DNA of 64,000 bases. It comes from Paenibacillus senegalimassiliensis (GTDB lineage: Bacteria > Bacillota > Bacilli > Paenibacillales > Paenibacillaceae). The position numbers and the translations under genes were made by a program. The notes under the pieces were generated by a model. It did not search any database. It was not told the DNA's origin and saw only the letters and a program-made list of their open reading frames with translations. Below are positions 18,007-28,009 of the stretch, piece by piece. The stretch lies in NCBI RefSeq assembly GCF_001486585.1, contig NZ_LN909046.1, positions 372,001-436,000 on the forward strand, in the 5' to 3' direction. Every line of letters starts with the position of its first letter. Position 1 is the first letter of the stretch.

Positions 18007-18144
18007 ATGCGAGATTTTTCGTGGAAGTATTTTGCGATAACTGGAGATGTCGATGCTTACTTGTTCTATAAAGAAGTGGGCGGCAATTCCGAAGAGGAGA
18101 ACGTAGCTGCAGATGAACTGGCTGCGGTGGAAGAGGCCGAGTAA
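18007..18144 (+). CDS. yqzL: YqzL family small protein
   Basis: A 45-residue acidic protein starting MRDFSWKYFAITGDVDAYL. The pattern DFxWKYFxxTGxxDxYLxxKE is that of YqzL (47 residues in Bacillus subtilis), which is encoded at the same place between era and recO. GAAAGGGTGA lies 6 bases before the ATG. Its function is unknown. The acidic tail (EEENVAADELAAVEEAE) is less conserved. Confidence 0.88.
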   Translation: MRDFSWKYFAITGDVDAYLFYKEVGGNSEEENVAADELAAVEEAE

Positions 18145-18164
18145 TTCCGTTTGGGGGAAGAGAC

Positions 18165-18914
18165 ATGCTCTACAGGGTGCAAGGCATCGTCATCCGTAGC
18201 ATGGACTATGGCGAGGGCAATAAAATTATTACTTTGAGCACGGATACGCACGGTAAGATCGGGATTTTGGCAAGGGGAGCAAAAAAGGTCAAAAGCCGCC
18301 ATGCCGCGCTAACGCAGCCTTTTACGTATGGAGAGTATATGTTCTTCCGTCAAAACGGTGGCTTGGGAACACTGAATCAAGGTGAGATCATTGAATCTCA
18401 CTTTTCTTTGCGTGAAGATCTTTTCCTGACGGCTTATGCTGCTTATGCCTGCGAGCTGCTAGACCGCACTTTGCAGGATGATGAGGTGGGAAGCTTTTGG
18501 TTCTCCCAATTAAAGGCTTGTCTCGAAGGCTTATCGGCGGGCAAGGACCCGCAAGTTGTGGTGCACCTGTTCGAAATGAAGATTTTGCAGGCGGCGGGAT
18601 ATGGTCCATCCTTTGCAAGCTGTGTCTCCTGCGGGGTTAGCGATGACTCACCCTACATAAGTCCAAGACTTGGCGGCAGATTGTGCCGGAAGTGTCGACA
18701 TCAGGACCCGGCGGCCGTGAAGGCTTCTCCCGGTGTGCTGAAGCTGCTGATTTTGTTCGAAAAGGTTGATTTAAGGCGGCTGGGCAATGTGGAGGTCAAA
18801 GAGGAAACCAAGCGGGAGCTGCAAACCCTGATGCGTGCCTTTATGGACATACAGCTAGGTCTTAAGCTAAAATCACAGCATTTTCTTGACCAACTCGATA
18901 AATATGAGATTTGA
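18165..18914 (+). CDS. recO: DNA repair protein RecO
   Basis: RecO promotes RecA loading on SSB-coated DNA through the RecFOR pathway and anneals strands. The 249-residue protein has an N-terminal OB fold (to about residue 80, including LARGAKKVKSRHAA) and a C-terminal helical domain with a zinc site (C153, C156, C174, C177). GGGGGAAGAG lies before ATG 18165. The promoter of the glyQS T-box overlaps its stop codon. Confidence 0.96.
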   Translation: MLYRVQGIVIRSMDYGEGNKIITLSTDTHGKIGILARGAKKVKSRHAALTQPFTYGEYMFFRQNGGLGTLNQGEIIESHFSLREDLFLTAYAAYACELLDRTLQDDEVGSFWFSQLKACLEGLSAGKDPQVVVHLFEMKILQAAGYGPSFASCVSCGVSDDSPYISPRLGGRLCRKCRHQDPAAVKASPGVLKLLILFEKVDLRRLGNVEVKEETKRELQTLMRAFMDIQLGLKLKSQHFLDQLDKYEI

Positions 18915-18939
18915 CGAATGGCATAATATTAGGTAATAT
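18911..18939 (+). promoter_or_regulatory. Sigma-A promoter of the glyQS T-box transcript
   Basis: TTGACG (18911-18916), 17 bp, TAATAT (18934-18939). The -35 covers the recO stop codon. Transcription would start near 18946, at the 5' end of the T-box leader. Confidence 0.7.
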
Positions 18940-18944
18940 ATATA

Positions 18945-19235
18945 AGATTTCTCTTCATAGAGAGTCCATGCGTTGAACGGGAAAAGTAACGAGGTTGAAG
19001 TTTGTTGAAATCAGGACCTAGCGTGCTGATCTAGCGAGTCGGGAGTGGTGAGAGCCCGGCCAAGCCGCCCTTGTGAACATGGCATCCCCGGAGCATGAAT
19101 GGAACTTGAAAAGCGGATTTGCCTGGGAAAGCTGCTGCTTCGCAGCGGGGCAAATCAAGTAGGGTGGAACCGCGGGAACTTACAGCTCTCGTCCCTACGT
19201 CTGACAGCAGGCGTAGAGGCGGGAGCTTTTTATAT
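18945..19235 (+). promoter_or_regulatory. T-box riboswitch (glycine) controlling glyQS
   Basis: A leader of about 290 nt that reads the charging state of tRNA-Gly and decides between termination and read-through. The T-box sequence AGGGTGGAACCGCGGG is at 19161-19176. Within it, TGGAACC would pair with the uncharged tRNA end to form the antiterminator. The specifier is most likely GGC at 19081-19083, in the GAACATGGCATCC context seen in Bacillus glyQS leaders. The terminator at 19184-19232 competes with the antiterminator. The downstream glycyl-tRNA synthetase genes agree with a glycine codon. Confidence 0.93.
19184..19235 (+). terminator. T-box terminator hairpin
   Basis: AGCTCTCGTCCCTACG pairs with CGTAGAGGCGGGAGCT around a loop of about 12 bases, followed by TTTTTATAT. 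Its 5' arm overlaps the 3' side of the antiterminator, so the two structures exclude each other. Confidence 0.88.
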
Positions 19236-19285
19236 TGCCTCGTAACAGCTAGCTGATTCCATTAGAGGTTAGGAGATGTGGTTCA

Positions 19286-20179
19286 ATGAGTATTAACTTT
19301 CAGCAAATGATTCTCACGTTGCAGCAGTTCTGGTCGGAACAAAATTGTATTATCGTTCAGCCCTATGATGTGGAGAAGGGGGCAGGTACGCTAAATCCTA
19401 TGACGTTCCTGCGTTCCATTGGTCCTGAACCATGGAATGTGGCTTACGTGGAGCCTTCCCGGCGTCCGGCTGACGGCCGTTATGGGGAGAATCCGAACCG
19501 CCTGTACCAGCATCACCAGTTCCAGGTGATTCTGAAGCCATCCCCGGACAATATTCAGGAGATTTATTTGGAGAGCTTGAAGCGCCTCGGAATCAATCCA
19601 TTGGAGCATGATATCCGCTTTGTTGAAGATAACTGGGAACATCCCGGTCTGGGCGCCTGGGGACTTGGCTGGGAGGTATGGCTGGACGGAATGGAGATTA
19701 CCCAGTTCACGTATTTCCAACAGGTAGGTGGAATCGAGGCTAATCCGGTAGCTGTAGAAATTACTTACGGGATGGAGCGTCTGGCCTCTTATATTCAGGA
19801 TAAGGAGAATGTATTTGAATTGGAATGGGTGGATGGGACAACTTATGGCGATGTGTTCCACCAGGCCGAGTTTGAACATTCCAAATATACATTTGAGATT
19901 TCCGACGTCAAGATGCTGTTCACTTTGTTTAATATGTACGAGCAAGAAGCAGGGAAAGCGATGGATCAGGGGCTGGTATTCCCTGCCTATGATTATGTGC
20001 TTAAATGTTCTCACACGTTCAACCTGCTGGATGCAAGAGGAGCGATCAGCGTGACAGAGCGGACCGGTTACATTACCCGGGTACGCAACCTGGCTCGTCA
20101 GGTAGCTGCTACGTATTTGGAAGAGCGTGAGAAGCTCGGGTTCCCGATGCTTCAGAAAGGGGGCGCTGCTCGTGGCTAA
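19286..20179 (+). CDS. glyQ: Glycine-tRNA ligase alpha subunit
   Basis: The catalytic subunit of the bacterial alpha2beta2 glycyl-tRNA synthetase, 297 residues. The family blocks are plain: [50 protein letters not shown] and [16 protein letters not shown], and later FTYFQQVGG and [36 protein letters not shown] precedes ATG 19286. It is governed by the T-box and overlaps glyS by 8 bp. Confidence 0.98.
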   Translation: MSINFQQMILTLQQFWSEQNCIIVQPYDVEKGAGTLNPMTFLRSIGPEPWNVAYVEPSRRPADGRYGENPNRLYQHHQFQVILKPSPDNIQEIYLESLKRLGINPLEHDIRFVEDNWEHPGLGAWGLGWEVWLDGMEITQFTYFQQVGGIEANPVAVEITYGMERLASYIQDKENVFELEWVDGTTYGDVFHQAEFEHSKYTFEISDVKMLFTLFNMYEQEAGKAMDQGLVFPAYDYVLKCSHTFNLLDARGAISVTERTGYITRVRNLARQVAATYLEEREKLGFPMLQKGGAARG

Positions 20180-22253
20180 GGATTTATTATTTGAAATCGG
20201 CCTGGAAGAAATGCCGGCCCGGTTCATTCGTAATGCAACGGAGCAATTGAAGGATCGTACGGTGAAATGGCTGGAGGAATCTGTTATTGCTCATGGCACA
20301 GTAGAGACTTATGCCACTCCGCGGCGCTTGGCGGTGTTGGTGAAGGATGTTGCGGAGAAGCAAGATGACGTACATGAGGAAGTCAAGGGACCTTCCCGCA
20401 AAATCGCTCTGGATGAGAACGGCGACTGGAGTAAGGCAGCGCTGGGCTTTGCCCGTAGTCAGGGAGCAAATCCTGAACAGTTTACCTTCCGCGAGCTTGG
20501 CGGCACAGAATATGTGTACGTTAACAAGAGCCGCATTGGTGTGGAGACAGCGAGTATCGTGGCTGAGGGGCTGCTTGGTATTTTACAGGCGATGAATTTC
20601 CCGAAAAACATGCGTTGGGGCAACCATGATTTCAAATTTGTTCGTCCGATTCGCTGGATGGTTGCCTTGTTCGGTCAAGATATTATTGATCTGGAAATTA
20701 CCGGGGTTAAATCTGGCAATGTAACTCGTGGTCATCGATTCCTGGGAAGCGAAGCCGTTATCTCCGAGCCAGCCGGGTACGTAGAGACATTGCGTGCTCA
20801 GCACGTTATTGCCGATGTTAACGAACGTCAGGCGTTGATTGAGCAGCAGATTGCGGCTCTTGCGAAAGAAAAAGGCTGGGATATTGCAGTCAAGGATGAT
20901 TTGCTGGAGGAAGTCCTGTTCCTGGTCGAAACACCAACCGTGCTCTTTGGCACGTTTGAGGAATCGTTCCTGAACATTCCGCAGGAGGTGTTAATTACCT
21001 CTATGCGTGAGCATCAGCGTTACTTCCCTGTCCTTGATAATAAGGGTAGCTTGTTGCCTTACTTCGTCACGGTGCGCAACGGAAATAATGCTTCGCTTGA
21101 TGTCATTGCCCGTGGGAACGAGAAGGTGCTGCGTGCACGTCTGTCCGATGCGAAGTTCTTCTACGAAGAAGATCAGAGATTGGCGATCAAGGATGCCTTG
21201 TCCAAGCTGGAAAGCATCGTATTCCACGATGAATTGGGTACGGTAGGCGACAAGGTTCGGCGTATCCGCCGCAATACAGAGAAGCTGTCGAGCATGCTTC
21301 AGGTAGATTCGGGAACATCCGAAGCTGCTGCACGCACCGCAGAAATTTGTAAATTTGACCTCGTCACGCAAATGGTATACGAGTTCCCTGAGCTGCAAGG
21401 TGTAATGGGCGAGGACTATGCTCGTAAGGCCGGGGAAGCAGAAGCAGTCGCTCGCGGCGTGTTCGAGCATTATCAGCCGCGTTTTGCCGATGATGCGGTA
21501 CCTGCCTCAACGGTAGGCTCTATTGTAAGTATCGCTGATAAGATGGATACGATTGCCGGATGCTTCTCGATTGGCATTATACCAACCGGTTCACAGGACC
21601 CGTACGGACTGCGCCGTCAAGCGGCTGGTATCGTGCAAATTATACTGGAACATCAACTGTCGATTTCCTTAGAGGATCTGTTCAAGCTGGCCTTGGAAAC
21701 GCATCAGCAGTTCCGCGGCTTGAAGCGCGGTGAAGAGGAAATCCTGAAGGATATGATGGAATTCTTTGGACTCCGTGTCAAAAAAGCGTTGTCGGACAGT
21801 GAACTGCGCTATGATGTGGTCGATGCGGTTATCGCTGCTGGCTATGACGATGTCGTTTCCGTAGTTGCAAGAGGTCGTGCCTTGATGGAGGCAGTCCACA
21901 GCAAGGAGGAATTCAAGCTGACTGTGGAATCCTTCGGCCGTGTTAGCAATCTTGCTGCCAAAGCGACTGGAGGAAAGGTCCGTTCAGATCTTCTGACAGA
22001 GTCCGCAGAACAAGCATTGTATGAAGCTTGGCAGTCCGTTTCAAATAATTATCGTCAAACCCTGGCAGCACGTGATGCGGCTGGAGCTTTGGAACGACTT
22101 GGCGAGTTGAAGGAAGCCATCACCGTATTCTTTGATGCGGTTATGGTTATGGCTGAGGATGAAGCGGTCCGTGCAAATCGGCTGGCCTTGCTATCCGTTA
22201 TCAATGATGATTTGAAGACATTCGCTGACTTTAGCAAGCTGGTTTGGGCATAA
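20172..22253 (+). CDS. glyS: Glycine-tRNA ligase beta subunit
   Basis: The tRNA-binding subunit of glycyl-tRNA synthetase, 693 residues from GTG 20172 ([19 protein letters not shown]). The start was chosen because AAGGGGG lies about 10 bases upstream and homologues begin with the same [15 protein letters not shown]. The earlier ATG at 20127 lies in glyQ. Typical blocks follow: [38 protein letters not shown] and [16 protein letters not shown]. The C-terminal part has the DALR-like anticodon-binding helices. Confidence 0.97.
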   Translation: MAKDLLFEIGLEEMPARFIRNATEQLKDRTVKWLEESVIAHGTVETYATPRRLAVLVKDVAEKQDDVHEEVKGPSRKIALDENGDWSKAALGFARSQGANPEQFTFRELGGTEYVYVNKSRIGVETASIVAEGLLGILQAMNFPKNMRWGNHDFKFVRPIRWMVALFGQDIIDLEITGVKSGNVTRGHRFLGSEAVISEPAGYVETLRAQHVIADVNERQALIEQQIAALAKEKGWDIAVKDDLLEEVLFLVETPTVLFGTFEESFLNIPQEVLITSMREHQRYFPVLDNKGSLLPYFVTVRNGNNASLDVIARGNEKVLRARLSDAKFFYEEDQRLAIKDALSKLESIVFHDELGTVGDKVRRIRRNTEKLSSMLQVDSGTSEAAARTAEICKFDLVTQMVYEFPELQGVMGEDYARKAGEAEAVARGVFEHYQPRFADDAVPASTVGSIVSIADKMDTIAGCFSIGIIPTGSQDPYGLRRQAAGIVQIILEHQLSISLEDLFKLALETHQQFRGLKRGEEEILKDMMEFFGLRVKKALSDSELRYDVVDAVIAAGYDDVVSVVARGRALMEAVHSKEEFKLTVESFGRVSNLAAKATGGKVRSDLLTESAEQALYEAWQSVSNNYRQTLAARDAAGALERLGELKEAITVFFDAVMVMAEDEAVRANRLALLSVINDDLKTFADFSKLVWA

Positions 22254-22366
22254 CAATAAGAGGGAGACGGCGTGGTGGCTGGGATTAGCTCAGTCACTGC
22301 ACCTGCCTCGCTTGAAAGCCGCGATGTATGGTTGAACAAGCAAGCGCGCAGAATGGAGGGAAGAAG

Positions 22367-22816
22367 GTGCAGATTGTCGTCGATGGGGATTCCTGTCCCG
22401 TAAAGGCGAAAATTGTCGAAATTGCAGGTCGATTTGGGATACATGTCTTGATGGTTTCCTCCTATGACCATGTGTTGCAGGCTGAAGAGGGTGTTACCGT
22501 GGTTCAGGTGGATCGGAGCAGCCAGAGCGCAGACATGTACATTGCCAACCATGTAGCCAAGGGAGACATCGTCGTTACTCAGGACTATGGCTTGGCCGCT
22601 TTGGTAATCGCCAAATCTTGCCAGTGTATCTCTCCCCGGGGCCGACTCTATCGCCCCGATCAAATTGACGAGTTATTGGAGAGTCGGCACCTTCACGCCA
22701 AAGCGCGGCGCAGCGGACGTTACTCGAAAGGGCCCAAACCGTTTACAGCAGCAGATCGCGAGCATTTTTCGGCTCAACTGACAAAACTTTTAGAACATTT
22801 GCAGGAGAATGTATAA
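22367..22816 (+). CDS. yqxD: YaiI/YqxD family protein (DUF188)
   Basis: A conserved protein of the UPF0178/DUF188 family, with a PIN-like core and no assigned function. Two starts are possible. GTG 22367 (VQIVVDGDSCPVKAKI) has GGAGGG 6 bases upstream and gives 149 residues. ATG 22328 would add 13 residues but has no ribosome site. Family motifs: VDGDSCPVK, MVSSYDH, VVQVDRSSQSADMYIANHV and GDIVVTQDYGLAALVI. It lies just before dnaG, as yqxD does in Bacillus. Confidence 0.88.
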   Translation: MQIVVDGDSCPVKAKIVEIAGRFGIHVLMVSSYDHVLQAEEGVTVVQVDRSSQSADMYIANHVAKGDIVVTQDYGLAALVIAKSCQCISPRGRLYRPDQIDELLESRHLHAKARRSGRYSKGPKPFTAADREHFSAQLTKLLEHLQENV

Positions 22817-22885
22817 TTTTAGCGAATTATTATTTACGTCAAGGAGCATTGCACAAGGAAAGTTCCAAGGATGAAGGTGGTTTGG

Positions 22886-24706
22886 ATGAGTACCGGGCGT
22901 GGTATACCGGAGGAAGTTATCGAAGCCGTCTTGCGTCAGCATGATATCGTCGATACCGTCGGCAAGCACGTTCATCTGACAAAGCAGGGTAAATACATGA
23001 AGGGATTATGTCCGTTCCATTCGGAGAAAACCCCTTCATTTACTGTGACTCCCGATCGCCAAATATTCCATTGCTATGGTTGCGGCAAAGGCGGGAACGC
23101 CATCAAATTCAGGATGGAAATCGAAGGGTTAACCTTTCCCGAAGCTGTAAAAATCATGGCGGACGAGGCGCACATCCCTTATGAAGATAAGGGAAGGACC
23201 TTTGAGGACACCCCTCGAAGCCGGGAGCTTGAACAACTGCTGCAGGCTTATGAATGGACCTCCAAGCTGTATCATTATTTGCTGAAAAATACGGAGTTCG
23301 GTAAACCAGCCATGGATTATTTAAAATCCCGGGGGTTTACGGACAAAGCGATTGACACGTTTCAAATCGGATACGCTCCTTCCAGATGGGATACGCTGGT
23401 GCAGTTCTTGGAGAAACGTTCCTTTGACCTGACAGAGATGGAGAAGGGTGGCTTGTTGTCGTCCAGGCAGGATGGTTCTGGATTCGTGGATCGGTTTCGT
23501 GACCGGGTCATTTTTCCATTACACAATCGGAGCGGCAAGGTGATTGCCTTTGCAGGCAGAGTCCTAGGCGAAGGACAACCCAAGTATCTGAACTCGCCGG
23601 AAAGTCGGCTGTTTACCAAGAGTCGCATCCTGTACAATCTGCATCTGGCGAAGAATGAAATCCGTAAAACTAGCCAGATCGTGCTCTTTGAAGGTTACGG
23701 GGATGTTATCAGCGCTTGGGAAGCCGGTGTTCATAATGGCGTGGCCACCATGGGAACGGCATTGACGGAAAGTCATGCGGCGATTATGAGAGGGATGGCC
23801 GAGGAGATTATGGTCTGCTATGATGGCGATTCCGCCGGACAAGCGGCTGCATTGAAGAGTATTCCGATTTTGGAGAACGTCGGCTTTCAGGTCAAAATTG
23901 CTCTGCTTAGTGAAGGCCTGGACCCTGACGAATTTATTCAAAAGCATGGAGCCGAGAGATTTCGCGAGCAGGTCTTGGCCGGTGCAGTTTCATCCGTCAA
24001 ATTTAGGCTTATATATCTCAAAAAGAACCATATACTGCTAGAAGAAGACGGAAAGGTAGCTTATATCAAAGAAGCGATGCCCGTCATTGCAGGGCTTTCA
24101 TCCCCAAGCGAACGTGAAATTTATTTGAAGGAATTGTCTGCTGATTTGCAGGTCTCCTTCGAAAGCTTGAAGCAGGAATGCAATGAACTTAGGACCGCTA
24201 TGCAAAAAAAGGCAAGCGCTGGGGATAATAAGCCCGAAAGGTGGAATAATGGTAGGCATAAAAAAAGGCAGCCGTCAATGCCAACTCTGCTACCCGCTTA
24301 TCATGTAGCAGAACGGAGACTGCTCGCTTTTATGTTGCAGGACGAAGAGGTGTCCCGCTATGTTAGTGAACGGGTGGGAACCGGCTTTAACATTGAAGAT
24401 CATGTGGCTATTGCCGCTTATCTATACGCCTATTATGCACAAGGGAAGACCCCGGATGCAAGTCGCTTCATCCAGACGCTTCAGGATGAACGGCTGGAGC
24501 AGACGGCAATTTCTATCGCTATGATGGAAATCCCGGCCGATTGGACGACCGAAGAACTGGATGGTTGCATTCGGGAGATTAGGCGGGTACCGCTATTTGC
24601 ACAGATCAAACAGAAGAAGGAAGAAATGGTGTCGGCCGAACGAGCCGGGGATTTTATACGTGCCGCACAAATAGCAAGTGAAATTATTGCCCTAGAGAGA
24701 CAGTAA
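22886..24706 (+). CDS. dnaG: DNA primase
   Basis: Synthesises RNA primers at the replication fork and works with the DnaB-type helicase. ATG 22886 (MSTGRGIPEEVIEAVLRQHD) has AAGGTGG upstream; ATG 22871 is an alternative adding five residues. It is 606 residues long. The N-terminal CHC2 zinc site is C42, H45, C63 and C66 (CPFH, CYGC). The TOPRIM core includes LFEGYGDVIS and YDGDSAGQAA, and the C-terminal helicase-binding domain starts at about 480. It is coupled to sigA downstream. Confidence 0.96.
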   Translation: MSTGRGIPEEVIEAVLRQHDIVDTVGKHVHLTKQGKYMKGLCPFHSEKTPSFTVTPDRQIFHCYGCGKGGNAIKFRMEIEGLTFPEAVKIMADEAHIPYEDKGRTFEDTPRSRELEQLLQAYEWTSKLYHYLLKNTEFGKPAMDYLKSRGFTDKAIDTFQIGYAPSRWDTLVQFLEKRSFDLTEMEKGGLLSSRQDGSGFVDRFRDRVIFPLHNRSGKVIAFAGRVLGEGQPKYLNSPESRLFTKSRILYNLHLAKNEIRKTSQIVLFEGYGDVISAWEAGVHNGVATMGTALTESHAAIMRGMAEEIMVCYDGDSAGQAAALKSIPILENVGFQVKIALLSEGLDPDEFIQKHGAERFREQVLAGAVSSVKFRLIYLKKNHILLEEDGKVAYIKEAMPVIAGLSSPSEREIYLKELSADLQVSFESLKQECNELRTAMQKKASAGDNKPERWNNGRHKKRQPSMPTLLPAYHVAERRLLAFMLQDEEVSRYVSERVGTGFNIEDHVAIAAYLYAYYAQGKTPDASRFIQTLQDERLEQTAISIAMMEIPADWTTEELDGCIREIRRVPLFAQIKQKKEEMVSAERAGDFIRAAQIASEIIALERQ

Positions 24707-24751
24707 GACGATGGAGTTTCGGCGATGTTTCTAGGGAGGAGGGAGCCCGAT

Positions 24752-25876
24752 ATGACGAATGACCAGCATACTGAACTAGAAACGGAATTGACACTTGATC
24801 AGGTGAAGGATCAACTGATAGAACAAGGCAAAAAGAGATCTTCTTTAACTTATAAAGAGATTATGGAGAAGCTTTCGCCTTTTGATCAGGATCCCGACCA
24901 GATGGATGAGTTTTTTGAGCAATTGGCTGACCTTGGTGTTGACGTCACGGGTGATGGCGATGAAGAACGGCGGCGTGGAGATGGGGACGAATCCCATGAA
25001 AGAGAAGAGTTCACCTTTGAAGATGATCTGTCGCTACCCCCGGGAATCAAGATTAATGACCCTGTAAGAATGTATTTGAAGGAAATTGGGCGGGTACCCT
25101 TGCTGTCGGCAGATGACGAGATGGAGCTTGCCAAGCGAATTGAGAATGGGGATGAAGAGGCCAAACGGCGTCTGGCTGAAGCCAACTTGCGGCTTGTGGT
25201 CAGCATTGCAAAACGCTATGTGGGTCGAGGTATGTTATTTTTGGACCTCATTCAGGAAGGCAATATGGGTTTGATTAAAGCCGTGGAGAAATTTGACCAC
25301 AAGAAGGGCTTTAAGTTCAGTACCTATGCTACGTGGTGGATTCGCCAAGCGATCACGCGGGCAATTGCTGACCAAGCTCGAACGATTCGGATTCCCGTGC
25401 ATATGGTGGAGACTATCAACAAGCTGATCCGGGTGTCCCGGCAACTGTTACAAGAGTTGGGCCGTGAACCGGCACCTGAAGAGATTGCAGCCGAGATGGA
25501 ACTCAGCGTGGAGAAGGTACGGGAGATTATGAAGATCGCTCAAGAACCGGTCTCATTGGAAACACCGATCGGGGAAGAAGACGATTCTCATCTGGGTGAT
25601 TTTATTGAGGACCAAGAGGCACTTGCTCCTGCTGATGCAGCCGCCTACGAATTGCTCAAGGAGCAACTGGAGGACGTACTCGATACGCTTACGGAACGCG
25701 AGGAGAACGTACTTCGCTTGCGCTTTGGTCTTGATGATGGACGGACAAGAACATTGGAGGAAGTCGGTAAAGTCTTCGGCGTGACGCGCGAAAGAATTCG
25801 GCAAATCGAAGCGAAGGCGCTTCGCAAACTGCGTCATCCTAGCCGCAGTAAACGGCTGAAGGATTTCCTCGAATAA
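24752..25876 (+). CDS. sigA: RNA polymerase primary sigma factor SigA
   Basis: The housekeeping sigma factor (RpoD/sigma-70 group 1), 374 residues from ATG 24752 with GGGAGGAGGG 8 bases upstream. Region 1.1 is at the N-terminus, followed by an acidic linker ([14 protein letters not shown]) without the long non-conserved region of proteobacteria. Region 1.2 contains [11 protein letters not shown], region 2 [17 protein letters not shown] and [10 protein letters not shown], and region 4.2 [28 protein letters not shown]. It ends the dnaG operon at a clear terminator. Confidence 0.98.
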   Translation: MTNDQHTELETELTLDQVKDQLIEQGKKRSSLTYKEIMEKLSPFDQDPDQMDEFFEQLADLGVDVTGDGDEERRRGDGDESHEREEFTFEDDLSLPPGIKINDPVRMYLKEIGRVPLLSADDEMELAKRIENGDEEAKRRLAEANLRLVVSIAKRYVGRGMLFLDLIQEGNMGLIKAVEKFDHKKGFKFSTYATWWIRQAITRAIADQARTIRIPVHMVETINKLIRVSRQLLQELGREPAPEEIAAEMELSVEKVREIMKIAQEPVSLETPIGEEDDSHLGDFIEDQEALAPADAAAYELLKEQLEDVLDTLTEREENVLRLRFGLDDGRTRTLEEVGKVFGVTRERIRQIEAKALRKLRHPSRSKRLKDFLE

Positions 25877-25898
25877 GCTGGATGCGGGCAGGCAACTT

Positions 25899-25932
25899 TG
25901 ACCTTCTGCTGCGAAGCAGCAAGGTCATTTTT
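25899..25932 (+). terminator. Intrinsic terminator of dnaG-sigA
   Basis: TGACCTTCTGCTGC and GCAGCAAGGTCA form a long stem with a GAA loop, followed by TTTTTGTT. A second, weaker hairpin (CCAGAA-GAATA-TTCTGG) lies about 25 bp further on before another T-rich stretch. Confidence 0.9.
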
Positions 25933-26091
25933 GTTACATAACAGAAGGAATCCGCCAGAAGAATATTCTGGATGTTTTTCCTTCTTTTTCTTTATTGATT
26001 TTATTTTAGCGTTTTTTCCCGGGCAATGCAAATGGCTTGCGTTGGTGATGAGAACATGGGGAAAACGAGCTATGGGTGGTGGAAACCGGTT

Positions 26092-26856
26092 ATGAAATTA
26101 TCAGCTAGATTGCAGCTAATTGCCGATTGGCTTCCAAGTGGATGCCGATTTGCTGACATTGGTTCAGATCATGGGCTATTGCCAGTATGCGCTGTGCAAA
26201 GTGGCAGGGCCGCCTTTGCCATCGCCGGAGAAGTCAATGACGGGCCTCTGGAAGCGGCACGCCGCCAGGTAGCGGAAGCCGGTGAGTCGGCAAGAATTTC
26301 AGTTCGTAAAGGAAATGGCTTGGCTGTCCTTGCCCCAGGCGAGGTGGATGCCATTACAATAGCAGGGATGGGTGGTGCTCTGATCGTCACTATCCTTGGC
26401 GAAGGTGAAGAGAAGCTTGCAGGCGTGAAGCGCCTTGTGCTGCAGCCTAACGTCGGGGGAGAGTTCGTACGTCGCTGGCTGCTCGGGCACGGATGGTTTT
26501 TGGCCAAGGAAGCGATTTTGGAGGAAGACGGTAAGATCTATGAAGTCATGATGGCAGAGAGGCCTTCTGATGTGGCCAGACAAAATGAAGAGCTCTATCG
26601 GGAGCGTGAGCTGCCAGGGGGCAATAAGGTACAGCTAACGAAGGAATTGTTGCTGATGATGGGCCCGCATTTGACGATGGCGCCTAACGAGGCCTTTCTT
26701 GCCAAATGGGATTCGGAACTGGAGAAGCTGGAACAGATTCGCCGTTCATTGACTGCCTCAAATCTGGAGGCGTCACGCAAGAAGGAAGCGGAATTAGTCC
26801 AATTATCGGGACAGCTTAAGGAGGTGCTGGCATGTTTGCCAAAGGTCAAACCGTAA
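26092..26856 (+). CDS. trmK: tRNA (adenine-N1-)-methyltransferase TrmK
   Basis: SAM-dependent enzyme that makes m1A22 in tRNA (YqfN in Bacillus). ATG 26092 gives 254 residues starting MKLSARLQLIADWLP, as in homologues. The frame stays open to 26026 but the extra 22 residues look unrelated. Upstream Shine-Dalgarno support is weak (GGGTGGTGG). Motif I is FADIGSDHGLLP; later come ITIAGMGGALI and LQPNVGGEFVRRWL. The C-terminal helical part is rich in charged residues. It overlaps nif3 by 25 bp. Confidence 0.88.
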   Translation: MKLSARLQLIADWLPSGCRFADIGSDHGLLPVCAVQSGRAAFAIAGEVNDGPLEAARRQVAEAGESARISVRKGNGLAVLAPGEVDAITIAGMGGALIVTILGEGEEKLAGVKRLVLQPNVGGEFVRRWLLGHGWFLAKEAILEEDGKIYEVMMAERPSDVARQNEELYRERELPGGNKVQLTKELLLMMGPHLTMAPNEAFLAKWDSELEKLEQIRRSLTASNLEASRKKEAELVQLSGQLKEVLACLPKVKP

Positions 26857-27947
26857 TACAATATATGGAGCAGTTGGCCCCCAAGCATGTAGCGATGGAG
26901 GGAGACAAGATCGGTCTGCAGCTAGGAAGCTTGCAGAAGGAAATCAGACATGTGCTGGTGGCTCTGGATGTGAACGAAGCTGTAGTGGATGAAGCCATTG
27001 CGCTTGGAGTGAATCTGATTGTGGCCCATCATGCGATTATTTATCGTCCACTTGCGAATTTACAAAGTGATACTCCGATGGGCAAGGTGTACGAGAAGCT
27101 GATCAAGCATGATATTGCCGTTTATATTGCCCATACGAACTTGGATATCACGGACGGCGGAATGAATGACTGGATGGCTGAGGTACTGGGTATAGAAAGC
27201 ACGGGCTCTTTGGAGGACCTGCACACGGACGAACTGTACAAGCTGGTGGTATTCGTACCTAAGGACCATCATGAAAAGGTGCTGGATGCTGTGCTACAGG
27301 CAGGAGCCGGTGCCATCGGCAATTACAGCCACTGTAGCTTTAACCTGGAGGGTTACGGTACCTTTAAGCCTGGTGAGGGCAGTGACCCTTATATCGGCAG
27401 CCAGGGCAAGCTGGAGCAGGTTCAGGAAGTGCGGATAGAGACAGTCGTACCCCAGAGCTTGAAAAGCAAGGTTGTGCAGGCGATGCTAAGACAGCATCCC
27501 TATGAAGAGGTGGCATATGATCTGTATCCCCTGGCTTTGAAAGGCCGTACTTTGGGGCTTGGCCGAATTGGCAAGCTGAAGGAGCCGGTTACGCTTAAGG
27601 AATTTGCAGAACAAGTTAAGCAGCAGTTCGACGTACCGGTGGTGCGAGTGGTCGGCGACCCGACCCGAATTCTCAAGAAAGCATCGGTATTGGGCGGTTC
27701 AGGTGGCCGTTATTGGAAGAATGCACAGTTTCGTGGTGCAGACGTACTGGTCACGGGGGATGTGGATTATCACACGGCCCAGGATGCCGAGATGGCAGGA
27801 ATTGCGTTGATTGATCCCGGACATAATGCGGAGAAGATCATGAAGCCTCGCGTGGCGGCGTGGCTTGCGGAGCAACTGAAGGCAGGCAAATATGCTACTG
27901 AGGTGCATATCTCGGCGGTCAACACCGAGCCATTTCAGTTCATGTAG
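26832..27947 (+). CDS. yqfO: Nif3-like dinuclear metal center protein (YqfO)
   Basis: A 371-residue NIF3/DUF34 protein whose catalytic role is debated; members have been linked to GTP cyclohydrolase-type and metal-handling functions. The N-terminal metal ligands include VAHHAIIYRP and HTNLDITDGGMND, and the C-terminal half has TGDVDYHTAQDAE and DPGHNAEK. The middle (about 125-240) is the PII/CutA-like insertion of the long YqfO type, ending RQHPYEEVAYDLYPL. It starts inside trmK, the same gene order as yqfN-yqfO in Bacillus. Confidence 0.93.
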   Translation: MFAKGQTVIQYMEQLAPKHVAMEGDKIGLQLGSLQKEIRHVLVALDVNEAVVDEAIALGVNLIVAHHAIIYRPLANLQSDTPMGKVYEKLIKHDIAVYIAHTNLDITDGGMNDWMAEVLGIESTGSLEDLHTDELYKLVVFVPKDHHEKVLDAVLQAGAGAIGNYSHCSFNLEGYGTFKPGEGSDPYIGSQGKLEQVQEVRIETVVPQSLKSKVVQAMLRQHPYEEVAYDLYPLALKGRTLGLGRIGKLKEPVTLKEFAEQVKQQFDVPVVRVVGDPTRILKKASVLGGSGGRYWKNAQFRGADVLVTGDVDYHTAQDAEMAGIALIDPGHNAEKIMKPRVAAWLAEQLKAGKYATEVHISAVNTEPFQFM

Positions 27948-27974
27948 CCATTTAAGATTCCCAATTAATCGCTC

Positions 27975-28003
27975 TTGTCAATGCCTTGCAATGTCTGTAT
28001 ACT
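27975..28003 (+). promoter_or_regulatory. Sigma-A promoter of rnpB
   Basis: TTGTCA (27975-27980), exactly 17 bp, TATACT (27998-28003). The predicted start near 28010 coincides with the first base that pairs in the RNase P RNA end helix. Confidence 0.8.
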
Positions 28004-28009
28004 ATACAA

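Noticed and set aside
20127..20171. Earlier ATG start for glyS
   Set aside because: The extra 15 residues lie in the glyQ coding region in another frame and are absent from homologues; GTG 20172 has the ribosome site.
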